From positions 124,001 to 188,000 of the forward strand of contig NZ_SLZN01000005.1 in assembly GCF_004346035.1 (NCBI RefSeq): 64,000 bases of DNA, given 5' to 3'. How positions within the stretch are numbered: the stretch's first letter is position 1; the number at the start of each line of letters is the position of its first letter. The DNA comes from Acidomonas methanolica (lineage in GTDB: Bacteria; Pseudomonadota; Alphaproteobacteria; Acetobacterales; Acetobacteraceae). Shown here piece after piece: positions 53,735 to 63,839 of this stretch. The notes beneath the pieces were generated by a model. It ran no database searches. It was not told the origin of the DNA and was given only the letters and a program-made list of their open reading frames with translations. Made by a program: the position numbers and the translations under genes.

Positions 53735-54664
53735 ATGACCGACAAGCCTGAAACCGTCAGCCTCTACCAGTTCTTCCAGCGGTTTCCCGACGAGGAAGCC
53801 GCCCGGAAGTATTTTGAGCAGAACCGCTGGGGCGGCGCGGTCGCTTGCCCGCATTGTGGCAGCCTATCGGTTGCCGAAGTCAAAAATCACAAGCCTATGC
53901 CCTACCGCTGCCGGGACTGCCGCCAGCATTTCAGCGTTCGCACGGGCACCGTTCTTGCCGAGTCGCGCCTCCCCCTGCACAAATGGCTAATGGCGATCTA
54001 CATGATGACCACGGCACGGAAGGGCATTCCGTCCACCCAAATGGCGCGGGAACTGGGGATCACCCAGAAGTCGGCGTGGTTCCTCGCTCAGCGTATCCGT
54101 GAAACGTGGCTGGCTGACCAAAATGGCGGCATGGGCGATCACGTACAGGTTGATGAAACCTACGTCGGCGGTCGCGAAAAGAACAAGCACGCGGACAAGA
54201 AGCTTCACGCGGGACGCGGTTCGGTTGGCAAAACCGCTGTTGCGGGCATTCGCTCCGAAACCGGCGAAATCCGCGCCGTTGTGGTGCAGGACACCAAGGC
54301 GACAACGCTCGGTGCCTTCGTGCGCGATCACGCGAATTCCGGCGCTACGGTCGTTACCGACACGCATGGCGGCTACGTTGGCCTTGAGGCTGCTGGCTTT
54401 AATCACATTCGCATCAATCACTCGGTTGGTGAGTATGTCCGCGACATGGCCCATACCAACGGGATCGAAAGTTTCTGGTCGCTGCTGAAGCGTGGCTACA
54501 TCGGCATTTATCACTACATGAGTGCGAAGCATCTTCACCGTTACGTCAATGAGTATTCATTCCGTCACAACACGGCGAAAGCTGGCACGATGCCCTTCAT
54601 CGAGATGACTATCGACCGGATGATCGGCAAACGCCTTATCTATAAGGATCTGATCCATGCCTGA
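53735..54664 (+). CDS. IS1595-family (ISXO2-like) transposase
   Basis: 309 residues. An N-terminal zinc ribbon (ACPHCGSLSVAE ... YRCRDCRQHFSVRTGT) is followed by a helix-turn-helix-like segment (STQMARELGITQKSAWFLAQRIRE). The catalytic domain has VDETYVGGREKNKH, VVTDTHGGYVG and HTNGIESFWSLLKRGYIGIYH, giving the D-D-(N/E) layout of this family. The stop lies inside the start of the passenger gene (8-base overlap). Confidence 0.93.
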   Translation: MTDKPETVSLYQFFQRFPDEEAARKYFEQNRWGGAVACPHCGSLSVAEVKNHKPMPYRCRDCRQHFSVRTGTVLAESRLPLHKWLMAIYMMTTARKGIPSTQMARELGITQKSAWFLAQRIRETWLADQNGGMGDHVQVDETYVGGREKNKHADKKLHAGRGSVGKTAVAGIRSETGEIRAVVVQDTKATTLGAFVRDHANSGATVVTDTHGGYVGLEAAGFNHIRINHSVGEYVRDMAHTNGIESFWSLLKRGYIGIYHYMSAKHLHRYVNEYSFRHNTAKAGTMPFIEMTIDRMIGKRLIYKDLIHA

Positions 54665-55619
54665 CAAAAACATCATTGAACCCATCGACGCTACGTTTGA
54701 AGATGTGACTAAGGCCGTGGTGACTCCATCGGAGCCGCCACCATCTGGGTCATCCTTACGGATGCCGGGATCACCGTTTGCCCAGTGGCCCGGCAAACTC
54801 GATCTCGGCGGCGAGCAGATTGATTGCTATGTTCTTGATACGGGTGAGCGGGTCTTGGCGCTACGATCTGCTATCCGCGCCATATCTGGCACCGACTCAG
54901 GGAACCTGGGCAACTATATCGGCGTTTCAACACTAAAATCATTTATAAACAGTGACTTAGTCCTGGGCGAACTTATTGAGTTTTCTATTCCCGGAACACA
55001 GTTCAAAGGCTCCGGTCTGACGACAGCGAACTTTGAACTAATCCTGCGAGCCTATGTCCGAGCTTTGTATGAAAGAGCTGACCTAACTGATCGTCAGCGG
55101 GAAATCGCAATCAAATGCGCCGTGTTAAGTGCTGGTCTTATTCGATCCGGCCTTGATGCGCTCGTAGATGAAGCAACTGGCTACCAGTATGAACGCGCCG
55201 AAGACGCATTACAGGTCAAACTACGCGCTTTTATCGCGGAAGAATTGAGAGCATGGGAAAAGACATTTCCTGACGAATTATGGCAAGAGTTTGGACGACT
55301 TACGAACTGGTCTGGCCCTTTACACAGCCGTCCTCGTTGGTGGGGGAAAATGGTCATTGAATTGATCTATGACACCCTTGATCCAGACGTTGCGACTTAC
55401 CTGAAGGAGAATAAGCCGGAGAAGGGTGTGCATTGGCATCGCCAGTTAACCGAAAATCTGGGGGTCCGTCAGCTTGTGTCTCGGTGCTATGAGGTAGTCG
55501 GGATGGCTAAAACATGCCACGACATGCGAGAACTTCGAGAAAAGGTTGCAGAGCACTATGGCAACACCATGGTCCGGTTGACGCTATCCCTTCCGAAACC
55601 AAAGTTGGGTTATTCATAA
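54657..55619 (+). CDS. P63C-domain protein, passenger of the insertion element
   Basis: 320 residues, soluble. The C-terminal part from about residue 210 (HSRPRWWGKMVIELIYDTLDPDVATYLKENKP ... HWHRQLTENLGVRQL) matches the P63C domain, known from phage-like and uncharacterised bacterial proteins. The N-terminal part has LRSAIRAISGTDSGNLGNYIG. Function unknown; it does not look like a transposase, toxin or resistance protein. The overlap with the transposase stop implies coupled translation, so a role in transposition control or host protection is possible but unproven. Confidence 0.8.
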   Translation: MPDKNIIEPIDATFEDVTKAVVTPSEPPPSGSSLRMPGSPFAQWPGKLDLGGEQIDCYVLDTGERVLALRSAIRAISGTDSGNLGNYIGVSTLKSFINSDLVLGELIEFSIPGTQFKGSGLTTANFELILRAYVRALYERADLTDRQREIAIKCAVLSAGLIRSGLDALVDEATGYQYERAEDALQVKLRAFIAEELRAWEKTFPDELWQEFGRLTNWSGPLHSRPRWWGKMVIELIYDTLDPDVATYLKENKPEKGVHWHRQLTENLGVRQLVSRCYEVVGMAKTCHDMRELREKVAEHYGNTMVRLTLSLPKPKLGYS

Positions 55620-55625
55620 AAGAGA

Positions 55626-55657
55626 ATGGGCGCTGTGTAGCGCCCATCCTTTTTTTT
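55626..55657 (+). terminator. terminator at the end of the insertion element
   Basis: ATGGGCGCT and AGCGCCCAT pair around GTGT, then CC and eight T. It lies 7 bases after the passenger gene and abuts the right terminal repeat. Confidence 0.92.
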
Positions 55658-55680
55658 GGCTAGTTAGGTATATAGGCCCC
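55658..55680 (-). repeat. right terminal inverted repeat
   Basis: Read on the minus strand it begins GGGGCCTATATACCTA and ends CTAGCC, two differences from the left end. Confidence 0.92.
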
Positions 55681-56199
55681 AAAAATAAAGCATATGACGG
55701 ATAGTATAATTGAAAATACCGTTGGGTAAAAAGTCATGCCAAATCCGCATGCTCTATGTGCCGCCCCTTTTGAATAACCAAACCAAAATAAAATTCTCCC
55801 AGAAACAAAGAGGAGAACAAGTGCGGGTATTATACAGAGATTTTCCAGCCTCGTAGAAATCAGAGAAAAATAAGAACCTATTGCGAGTGTAATTTGTTCA
55901 AGCGTGTTTTGAAGAACAGCCCTATCAATGGATACTTCCTTCGTCGGCGTTGTGAGGCCGCTGCCGTCAATGTCCTGAGGAGAAAAAAAGCGGGCGGTTG
56001 CCACACGAGCAATTGCGGCCAGGAGGCATATAAATAATAAAGTATCCCATTTACATACAAATATTGCAGCGTCAGTAAAGGAAAAACTCGACGGCATGAA
56101 GAATTTAAAGCGATACTGTATTATTATTACTGCGGCCGATATTATGCCTCCAGCGGCCATTCCTTTTGCTGTTCCGCCCTGTTTCATTGAGAGGGACAT
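55660..56199 (-). CDS. MAPEG-family membrane protein with an insertion-altered C-terminus
   Basis: 179 residues, four hydrophobic helices. RAVLQNTLEQITLAIGSYFSL and LFWFGYSKGAAHRACGFGMTFYPTV are the MAPEG signatures (membrane proteins of eicosanoid and glutathione metabolism). The gene is much AT-richer than the chromosome, a sign of transfer. The element inserted at its stop codon: without it the frame would read CFIF then TAG; now it continues GAYIPN into the terminal repeat before a TAG. Six residues are therefore foreign, and function is probably kept. Confidence 0.8.
   Translation of the reverse strand: MSLSMKQGGTAKGMAAGGIISAAVIIIQYRFKFFMPSSFSFTDAAIFVCKWDTLLFICLLAAIARVATARFFSPQDIDGSGLTTPTKEVSIDRAVLQNTLEQITLAIGSYFSLISTRLENLCIIPALVLLFVSGRILFWFGYSKGAAHRACGFGMTFYPTVFSIILSVICFIFGAYIPN
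55681..55688. repeat. right copy of the 8-bp target site duplication
   Basis: AAAAATAA, identical to 53659-53666. Confidence 0.93.
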
Positions 56200-56202
56200 T
56201 AT

Positions 56203-56328
56203 TTATCGATCCTGCGACATGTGCCAGACACGCAGAACGCGCACGATCCTGGCGGCTTCACAGACTTCGTAGAGCAGAACGGTCCGGCTCAACGGCCCCG
56301 CATCCATGTCGAGCCGGTCCCGCGCGCG
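56203..56328 (-). pseudogene. remnant of a RelE/ParE-type toxin gene
   Basis: An open stretch of about 41 codons with no proper start reads RTVLLYEVCEAARIVRVLRVWHMSQDR before a stop. The pattern V-L-x-Y-E-x-x-x-x-x-x-V-R-V-L-R-V-x-H resembles the last two strands of ParE/RelE toxins. The N-terminal two thirds are missing. It lies at the border between the AT-rich patch and normal sequence. The short length makes this tentative. Confidence 0.4.
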
Positions 56329-56351
56329 TCACGGGCGAGACAGCCCGGTGG

Positions 56352-56762
56352 TCAGTGCGCCGGCTTTCCGCCGCCCAGTTCGCCGGTGAGGAACTGCGCG
56401 CGACCATTGCCGAAAGACCAATGCGCGTCCGCGTTCTCCACCACGGACACCATCACGTCCGACGGCGCGATCCCGCATTCCTTCTCCAGCCGCTCGGTCA
56501 GCAGCTTGTAGAAGAGCGTGGTCTTCTCCTCCCCGCGCGGACGGCTGAACATCTGCACCAGGATCACCTTGTCGGTTCGCGGAATATCCAGCCCGGTATC
56601 CTCGACGATGAAACGCGACGGCTTGTGTTCACTCACGATCTGGTAGCGGTCGCGGCGCGGAACGGCGAACGCCTCGAGCATCGCCTCATGCGCGGCGTCG
56701 AGCAGCGTCTTGATTTCCGCATCCGTGCGGCCTTCAAGCATGTGAAAATGAAGAAGCGGCAT
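56352..56762 (-). CDS. tautomerase-family protein
   Basis: 136 residues. Pro-2 follows the initiator Met (MPLLHFHMLEGRTDAE), the catalytic base of the 4-oxalocrotonate tautomerase/MIF superfamily. The long form with a repeated beta-alpha-beta unit (DKVILVQMFSRPRGEEKTTLFYKLLTERLEKECG) fits the tautomerase_2 group, including malonate semialdehyde decarboxylase-like enzymes. Substrate unknown. Transcribed alone. Confidence 0.85.
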   Translation of the reverse strand: MPLLHFHMLEGRTDAEIKTLLDAAHEAMLEAFAVPRRDRYQIVSEHKPSRFIVEDTGLDIPRTDKVILVQMFSRPRGEEKTTLFYKLLTERLEKECGIAPSDVMVSVVENADAHWSFGNGRAQFLTGELGGGKPAH

Positions 56763-57070
56763 GGTCCTGACCTCTCTCCGGCAAGCGGGACGGGCGAATC
56801 ACGCTCTTCCTTACACCTTCCGCCGCGACGCGTCGTCGTTCTTTTTTGAAAAAAAGAACCAAAAAACGTCTTCGACCTTGCTGCGGAGTCTCTTGGTAAA
56901 ACTCTGTCGCCAAACAATCAGAAGTCTTTTTGCTTCTTTTTCTCCAGAAAAAGAAGAATCCCCCTCCAACCCACGTCCAGACCAAAACGAACCGGCAATT
57001 CCCTAACCGCGCCATGTCCTCTAAAAGCACCCCCGAGATCGCTCCTTTCCGCAACGCAGGACCACCCCCG
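56763..57070. other. intergenic region with two A/T hairpins before rph
   Basis: About 310 bases without a gene. Two hairpins are present: GTTCTTTTTT with AAAAAAGAAC (56838-56859, loop GA) and CTTCTTTTTCT with AGAAAAAGAAG (56933-56956, loop CC). Both are bordered by T- or A-runs and could terminate transcription in either direction. I recall TTCTTTTT-type units as common between genes in acetic acid bacteria. Confidence 0.6.
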
Positions 57071-57844
57071 ATGACCATCCCCCTTTCCCCCACGCGTCCC
57101 TCCGGCCGTGCCGCCGACGAGCCCCGCCCCGTCAGCATCGAGCTCGGCTTCGCCCGCCATGCGGAAGGCTCGGCGCTGATCCGCGTCGGCGGCACGGAAG
57201 TGCTCTGCACCGCGTCGGTCGAACCGCGCGTGCCGCCCTTCCTGCGCGGACAGGGACAGGGCTGGATCACCGCCGAATACGGCATGCTCCCCCGCGCCAC
57301 CCATACACGCGGCTCGCGGGAAGCGGCCAAGGGCAAGCAGTCCGGCCGCACGCAGGAAATCCAGCGCCTGATCGGCCGCTCCCTGCGCGCCTGCGTCGAT
57401 CTCAAGGCGCTGGGCGAGATGACCCTCACGCTGGATTGCGACGTGCTGAACGCCGATGGCGGCACGCGCTGCGCGTCCATCACCGGAGCATGGGTCGCGC
57501 TCGCCGTGGCGCTGGACAAGCAGGTGAAGGCAAGAACGCTCAAGGCCTCGCCGCTGCGGGCGCAGGTCGCCGCCATCTCCTGCGGATTGACCGGGGCTGG
57601 GCCGGTTCTCGATCTCGATTATGTGGAGGACAGCGCCGCCCGCGCCGACACGAACTTCGTCCTGACCGCCGAGGGCGGCATCGTGGAAATCCAGGGCACG
57701 GCGGAAGACTCCCCGTTCTCCGAGGCGGAATTTGCCGAACTCATGCGCCTCGCGAGGCTCGGCACCGCCTATCTCTTCGCCGCTCAGGATCTCGCCCTCG
57801 CCGCTTTTCGCGGGGAGACGGGCCTTGGGGAGACGGGGCATTGA
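57071..57844 (+). CDS. rph: ribonuclease PH
   Basis: 257 residues. [33 protein letters not shown] begins the RNase PH fold; [33 protein letters not shown] and [19 protein letters not shown] carry the phosphate- and RNA-binding residues. It trims tRNA 3' ends by phosphorolysis. I use ATG 57071; an in-frame ATG at 57014 would add 19 residues without family match. The stop overlaps the rdgB start (TTGA). Confidence 0.94.
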   Translation: MTIPLSPTRPSGRAADEPRPVSIELGFARHAEGSALIRVGGTEVLCTASVEPRVPPFLRGQGQGWITAEYGMLPRATHTRGSREAAKGKQSGRTQEIQRLIGRSLRACVDLKALGEMTLTLDCDVLNADGGTRCASITGAWVALAVALDKQVKARTLKASPLRAQVAAISCGLTGAGPVLDLDYVEDSAARADTNFVLTAEGGIVEIQGTAEDSPFSEAEFAELMRLARLGTAYLFAAQDLALAAFRGETGLGETGH

Positions 57845-58464
57845 GCACACCGCGCCGCCTTCCGCGCGGCGCGCGCATCGTGCTGGCGAGCCATAATTCC
57901 GGGAAGCTGGCGGAATTCCGCACCCTTCTCGCATCCGCCGGCATCGCGCTCGTCTCCGCCGCCGAACTCGGCCTGCCCGAACCGGAGGAAACGGCCGACA
58001 GCTTCGCGGGCAACGCCGCCATCAAGGCGCTCGCCGCCGCCCGCGCCGCCGACCTTCCCGCGCTGGCCGATGATTCCGGCTTCTGTGTCCGCGCGCTGAA
58101 CGGCCAGCCCGGACCCTATTCCGCCCGCTGGGGCGGTCCGGAGCGCGATTTCACCAAAGCGATGACACGCGTGAACGACATGCTGGGCGCCTCTCCCGAC
58201 CGCCATGCCGCCTTCGTCGCCGTCCTCTGCCTCGCCTGGCCCGACGGCGAAATCCGCTGCGTCGAGGGACGCTGCGAAGGCACGGTCCTCTGGCCCCCGC
58301 GCGGCACGCATGGTCACGGATATGATCCGATCTTCGCCCCCGAAGGCGAGACCCGCAGTTTCGCCGAAATGTCCGAGGCCGAGAAAAACGCCGTCAGCCA
58401 TCGCGGCCGGGCTTTCGCGGCGTTTGTCGCGGCCTGCCTCGATCCGCACGACGCCCCCTCTTGA
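57841..58464 (+). CDS. rdgB: XTP/dITP diphosphatase (HAM1/RdgB)
   Basis: 207 residues from a TTG that overlaps the rph stop as [23 protein letters not shown] is the nucleotide-binding start. [24 protein letters not shown] and [24 protein letters not shown] are the conserved catalytic and metal regions. It removes deaminated purine nucleotides from the pool. rph-rdgB pairing is common in alphaproteobacteria. Confidence 0.93.
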   Translation: MSTPRRLPRGARIVLASHNSGKLAEFRTLLASAGIALVSAAELGLPEPEETADSFAGNAAIKALAAARAADLPALADDSGFCVRALNGQPGPYSARWGGPERDFTKAMTRVNDMLGASPDRHAAFVAVLCLAWPDGEIRCVEGRCEGTVLWPPRGTHGHGYDPIFAPEGETRSFAEMSEAEKNAVSHRGRAFAAFVAACLDPHDAPS

Positions 58465-58674
58465 CGTGACGGCGAAGCCGGCGTAGGGAGAAGCCCGCAT
58501 GGAAGCGGCGTCCTGCCGTTTCCCGATCCTCCCAGCTTCGACCGCTTCCCGATCTTCATGTGACGTTCGCGTAGTGCGCGTCCAGTGATCAAGTTGCGTG
58601 AGCGCAGGTCTTCGTCAAAGCGGATCGGACGACGTCCGCTTCCTTTCCCAGGCCAGTTTCAGGGCATTTCCCGC

Positions 58675-59964
<1,290 letters not shown>

Positions 59965-60004
59965 ATTCGGGCTGTCGTGACCTGAATTCCCATATCGGGC
60001 CCAA

Positions 60005-60036
60005 GGCAGCCTCCGGCAATCGAACCGGGGGCTGCC
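60005..60036. repeat. strong 12-bp hairpin after rho
   Basis: GGCAGCCTCCGG pairs with CCGGGGGCTGCC around CAATCGAA with one G-T pair. No T-run follows, so it is not a classical terminator; it may protect the rho transcript 3' end or be part of a small RNA. Confidence 0.6.
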
Positions 60037-60191
60037 GCGATGCTTGATGACGTGGCGCTCTGGCTTTTACTGATGCGCCTGGAACGGCCCAAGTCCTCGG
60101 AAATGCGGGACATCGTCGTCAGGTTATAACGTGACGACGCAAGGCCAGCCGGATCTGGGCGCATGTGCCGTTCTGACGAACGGACGATCGG

Positions 60192-60641
60192 TCAGCCCAA
60201 CTCCACCCCTTCGAGAATCAGCAAGGCCCGTTTGTCATCCAGGCCGCCAGCACCGGAATAGCCGCCGAGTCCCGTTTTGCCGAACACGCGGTGACACGGG
60301 ATGAGAATCGGGATCGGGTTGGCCGCCATCGCGCCGCCGATCGCTCGGGGCGAGCCACCCGCCTGTCTGGCGAGATCCTGATAGGTTACGGTCGTTCCGT
60401 AAGGCACGCGGCGGAGCGCCTCCCATACACGCTGGCGCCAGGGCGTGCCGAACGGGGCCAGCGGCAAATCGAAGCACTCCGGCTCACCGTCGAAATAACG
60501 GTCCAGCATGGCGCGGGCGCGGAGAAGGAGTGGCGTTTCCTCCTGATCGCGTCCGCGTCCCCAGTCGAGCGCAACGATTTTGCCGTCCTCCTCGGAGAGA
60601 GTGAGCGGGCCGAGCGGCGAATGGAGGGAGAGTTGCGGCAT
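60192..60641 (-). CDS. ogt: methylated-DNA--protein-cysteine methyltransferase
   Basis: 149 residues. The alkyl acceptor is in [15 protein letters not shown] (PCHR) and the DNA-binding helix is in [24 protein letters not shown]. It repairs O6-methylguanine by taking the methyl group onto its cysteine. Divergent from mnmE with only 21 bases between starts, so the promoters overlap. Confidence 0.93.
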   Translation of the reverse strand: MPQLSLHSPLGPLTLSEEDGKIVALDWGRGRDQEETPLLLRARAMLDRYFDGEPECFDLPLAPFGTPWRQRVWEALRRVPYGTTVTYQDLARQAGGSPRAIGGAMAANPIPILIPCHRVFGKTGLGGYSGAGGLDDKRALLILEGVELG

Positions 60642-60662
60642 GAGATGGGTTATAGCAGCGTC

Positions 60663-61973
60663 ATGACTGAAAATCGCCTGACTCACGCCGCCTTTCCACC
60701 GATTTTCGCCCTCGCCACCGGCTTGGCCGGCAGCATGGGGCGTGCAGCCATCGCCGTATTGCGCGTCAGCGGGGCGGGCAGCCGGGAGATCCTGCATGAG
60801 TTATGCGGAGGCATCTTGCCGCCGGCGCGGCAGGCCAGTCTGCGCCGCCTGCAACATGACGGTGAGGTGCTGGACGAGGCGCTGGTGCTCTGGTTTCCGG
60901 GGCCACGATCCTATACGGGTGAGGACAGTTTCGAACTGCATTGCCATGCCGGTCCGGCGGTCATCGACGCCGTGTCGCTCGCCCTGGTCGCGCTGGGAGC
61001 GCGGCCGGCCGAGGCGGGAGAGTTCACGCGCCGTGCCGTGCAGGCGGGGCGGATGGACCTGGTGCAGGCCGAGGCGGTGGCCGATCTGGTCGAAGCGGAA
61101 AGTGCGGCGCAGCGGCGGCAGGCGTTGGCGCAAGCCGATGGCGCGCTGAGCCGTCTTTATGACCGATGGGCGGAACGGCTCAAAATCCTGCTGGCCCGGC
61201 AGGAGGCGCTGATCGATTTTCCGGATGACGAGGTGCCGGACCGTGTGGCGGCCGGTCTCGAAACCGAACGCGCAGCATTGGCGGCGGAGATGCGCGCGCA
61301 TCTGGATGACCGGCGCGGCGAGCTAGTGCGGCGCGGCGTCACCGTCGTCATCGCGGGGGCGCCGAATGCGGGCAAGTCGAGCCTGCTCAATGCGCTGGCG
61401 GGGTATGAGGCCGCCATCGTGACCCGGCGCGCCGGGACGACGCGCGATCCGGTCATGGTGGATTGGGTGCTGGATGGGGTGAAGCTGCGGCTGATCGATA
61501 CGGCCGGGCTGCGCGAGACGGAGGATGAGATCGAGGCGGAGGGCATTCGGCGCGCGATGTTTCACGTGAAACATGCCGATATCGTTATCCATCTCTTTGA
61601 CGACGATGTTCCTGCGTTATCGTTTCCCGGTGCGCTTCTGGTCCGTAACAAGACCGATCTCGCCCCCGCGCCCTCCGGCGTGCTAGGGATCAGCGCCGTG
61701 ACGGGCGATGGAATCGAGGCGTTGCGTGAGGCGCTGCGGGATCGACTGCGCCATCTGACGGCGGGGTCCGGCGCGCCGTTGACCCGGGCGCGGCATCGCG
61801 CGGGAATCGGCGAGGCGGCAGCGCATCTGGAGCAGGCGGGGACGCTGGACTGGCCGGAACTGCGCGGCGAGGAGATGCGGCTCGCGATGCGGGCCCTGGG
61901 GCGGCTGACGGGAAAGGTCGAGGTCGAGGCGGTGCTGGATGTGGTATTCGGCGAATTCTGCATCGGCAAGTAG
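60663..61973 (+). CDS. mnmE: tRNA uridine-5-carboxymethylaminomethyl modification GTPase
   Basis: 436 residues. The N-terminal formyl-THF-binding domain includes [12 protein letters not shown] and [18 protein letters not shown]. The inserted GTPase has G1 [15 protein letters not shown]3 [13 protein letters not shown] and G4 NKTD. The protein ends in the catalytic FCIGK. With MnmG it modifies the wobble uridine of several tRNAs. A perfect parS palindrome lies within the gene and encodes MFHVKHA. Confidence 0.96.
   Translation: MTENRLTHAAFPPIFALATGLAGSMGRAAIAVLRVSGAGSREILHELCGGILPPARQASLRRLQHDGEVLDEALVLWFPGPRSYTGEDSFELHCHAGPAVIDAVSLALVALGARPAEAGEFTRRAVQAGRMDLVQAEAVADLVEAESAAQRRQALAQADGALSRLYDRWAERLKILLARQEALIDFPDDEVPDRVAAGLETERAALAAEMRAHLDDRRGELVRRGVTVVIAGAPNAGKSSLLNALAGYEAAIVTRRAGTTRDPVMVDWVLDGVKLRLIDTAGLRETEDEIEAEGIRRAMFHVKHADIVIHLFDDDVPALSFPGALLVRNKTDLAPAPSGVLGISAVTGDGIEALREALRDRLRHLTAGSGAPLTRARHRAGIGEAAAHLEQAGTLDWPELRGEEMRLAMRALGRLTGKVEVEAVLDVVFGEFCIGK
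61558..61573. promoter_or_regulatory. parS centromere site inside mnmE
   Basis: TGTTTCACGTGAAACA, the perfect 16-bp palindrome bound by chromosomal ParB. A second identical copy lies at 63847, which makes chance unlikely. Confidence 0.9.
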
Positions 61974-61988
61974 AAAGGATTGTCAGGC

Positions 61989-63839
61989 GTGTACGATGTG
62001 ATCGTCATTGGCGGAGGTCATGCGGGCTGCGAGGCGGCGGCGGCGGCGGCGCGGGTCGGCGCGCGCACTGTGCTGGTGACGCAGAAACTTTCGACGATCG
62101 GCGTGATGTCGTGCAATCCGGCGATCGGCGGGATCGGCAAGGGGCATCTGGTGCGCGAGATCGACGCGCTGGATGGGTTGATGGGGATCGCAGCCGACCG
62201 GGCCGGGATTCATTTCAAGCTGCTCAACCGCTCGAAAGGACCGGCGGTGCAGGGGCCGCGCGCGCAGGCGGATCGATCGCTCTATCGCGCGGCGATCCGC
62301 GATCTGCTGGCGGCGACCGAGGGGCTCGATCTACGCGAGGGCGAGGTGGTGGATCTCGTGATCGAAGGCGGGGCCGTCGCCGGGGTCGTGCTGGCGGAGG
62401 GAACGGTGCTGCGCGCGCGTGCGGTGGTGCTGACCAGCGGCACCTTCCTGCGCGGGGTGATCCATATCGGCCATGAGTCGCGGGAGGCGGGGCGCGTGGG
62501 CGAGCGTCCGGCGGCGGCGCTGGGGCATCGGCTGGAGGCGATGGGGCTGAAGCTGGGGCGGCTCAAGACCGGGACTCCAGCCAGGCTGGCGCGCGAGTCG
62601 ATCGACTGGGAGGCGCTCGCGCCGGATCATGGCGATGCGGAACCGGAACCGTTCAGCGTGCTGACCGAGCGTATCGTCAATCCGCAACTGGCCTGTCGCA
62701 TCACCACAACGACGGCGGAGACCCATCGGATCATTCGCGAGAACCTCCTGAAATCGGCCCTCTATGGCGGCGCGATTTCAGGACGCGGGCCGCGTTATTG
62801 CCCCTCCATCGAGGACAAGGTGGTGCGGTTCGGCGAGAAGGACGGGCACCAGATATTTCTGGAGCCGGAAGGGTTGCCGGGCAGTCCGGGGGGCGATCTC
62901 GTCTATCCGAACGGCATTTCCACCAGCCTTCCCGCCGATGTCCAGGCAGAGATGATCGCCTCCATTCCCGGTCTGGAGCATGCGCGGATCGTGACCCCCG
63001 GCTATGCGGTGGAATATGATCATATCGACCCGCGCGAGCTTGATCCCAGTCTGGAATTGCGCGCCGTGCCCGGGCTTTTTCTGGCGGGTCAGGTGAACGG
63101 CACGACCGGGTATGAGGAGGCCGGGGCGCAGGGACTGCTGGCGGGGCTGAACGCGGCGCGGCGCGCGGGAGGGCAGGAGGCGGTGACGTTCAGCCGGGCC
63201 GAATCCTATCTCGGCGTGATGGTGGACGATCTGACTTTGCAGGGAATCACCGAGCCCTATCGGATGTTCACCTCGCGCGCCGAATATCGGCTGACACTGC
63301 GGGCGGACAATGCCGATCTGCGCCTGACGCCGAGGGGGATCGCGGCGGGGTGCGTGGGAGCGCGGCGGGAGGCAGCGCATCGTGTGACCGAGGGGGCGAT
63401 CGCCGAGGCCATGGCGCGCGCGGCGGAGCCGGTCTTCCTGCCGGGACCGATGCGGGAGGCGGGAGTCGCCGTATCGCAGGACGGGCGGCGGCGCTCGCTG
63501 AACGACGTCTTCGCCGCGCGCGCGCCGGGTGAGGCGGTGGCGGCGCTGGCGCCGTGGTTCGCAACCTTGCCGGAGCGGGTGCGCCGTCATGTCGAGACGG
63601 AGGCACGCTATGGCGGGTATCTGGAGCGGCAGGCGCGGGAGATCCGTCAGTTGGACGGCGAGGCGCGGCTCGCCCTGCCGTCCGATCTCGATTACGGCGC
63701 GATCGGCGGTCTGAGTGCTGAGATGTGCGAGCGGCTGACGGCGGCGCGGCCGGCGGATTTCGCGGCGGCGCAGCGCGTGCCTGGCGTGACCCCGGCGGCG
63801 CTGGTGGCGTTGCTCGCGCATCTGAGACACGCGGCATGA
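61989..63839 (+). CDS. mnmG: tRNA uridine-5-carboxymethylaminomethyl modification enzyme MnmG
   Basis: 616 residues. FAD motif [21 protein letters not shown] at the N-terminus, then [33 protein letters not shown] and the C-terminal [29 protein letters not shown] choose GTG 61989 with AAAGGA at 9 bases; a TTG at 61980 is too close to that site. It starts 15 bases after mnmE and its stop overlaps rsmG (ATGA). Confidence 0.95.
   Translation: MYDVIVIGGGHAGCEAAAAAARVGARTVLVTQKLSTIGVMSCNPAIGGIGKGHLVREIDALDGLMGIAADRAGIHFKLLNRSKGPAVQGPRAQADRSLYRAAIRDLLAATEGLDLREGEVVDLVIEGGAVAGVVLAEGTVLRARAVVLTSGTFLRGVIHIGHESREAGRVGERPAAALGHRLEAMGLKLGRLKTGTPARLARESIDWEALAPDHGDAEPEPFSVLTERIVNPQLACRITTTTAETHRIIRENLLKSALYGGAISGRGPRYCPSIEDKVVRFGEKDGHQIFLEPEGLPGSPGGDLVYPNGISTSLPADVQAEMIASIPGLEHARIVTPGYAVEYDHIDPRELDPSLELRAVPGLFLAGQVNGTTGYEEAGAQGLLAGLNAARRAGGQEAVTFSRAESYLGVMVDDLTLQGITEPYRMFTSRAEYRLTLRADNADLRLTPRGIAAGCVGARREAAHRVTEGAIAEAMARAAEPVFLPGPMREAGVAVSQDGRRRSLNDVFAARAPGEAVAALAPWFATLPERVRRHVETEARYGGYLERQAREIRQLDGEARLALPSDLDYGAIGGLSAEMCERLTAARPADFAAAQRVPGVTPAALVALLAHLRHAA

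Larger units (their letters stand above)
53667..55680 (+). mobile_element. complete IS1595-family element with a P63C passenger gene
   Basis: A 2014-bp unit bounded by 23-bp terminal inverted repeats and a perfect 8-bp duplication. It holds an ISXO2-type transposase and a second gene in the same direction, then a terminator. Base composition is lower in GC than the surrounding chromosome, above all in the passenger gene. All parts look intact, so recent insertion is likely. Confidence 0.93.
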
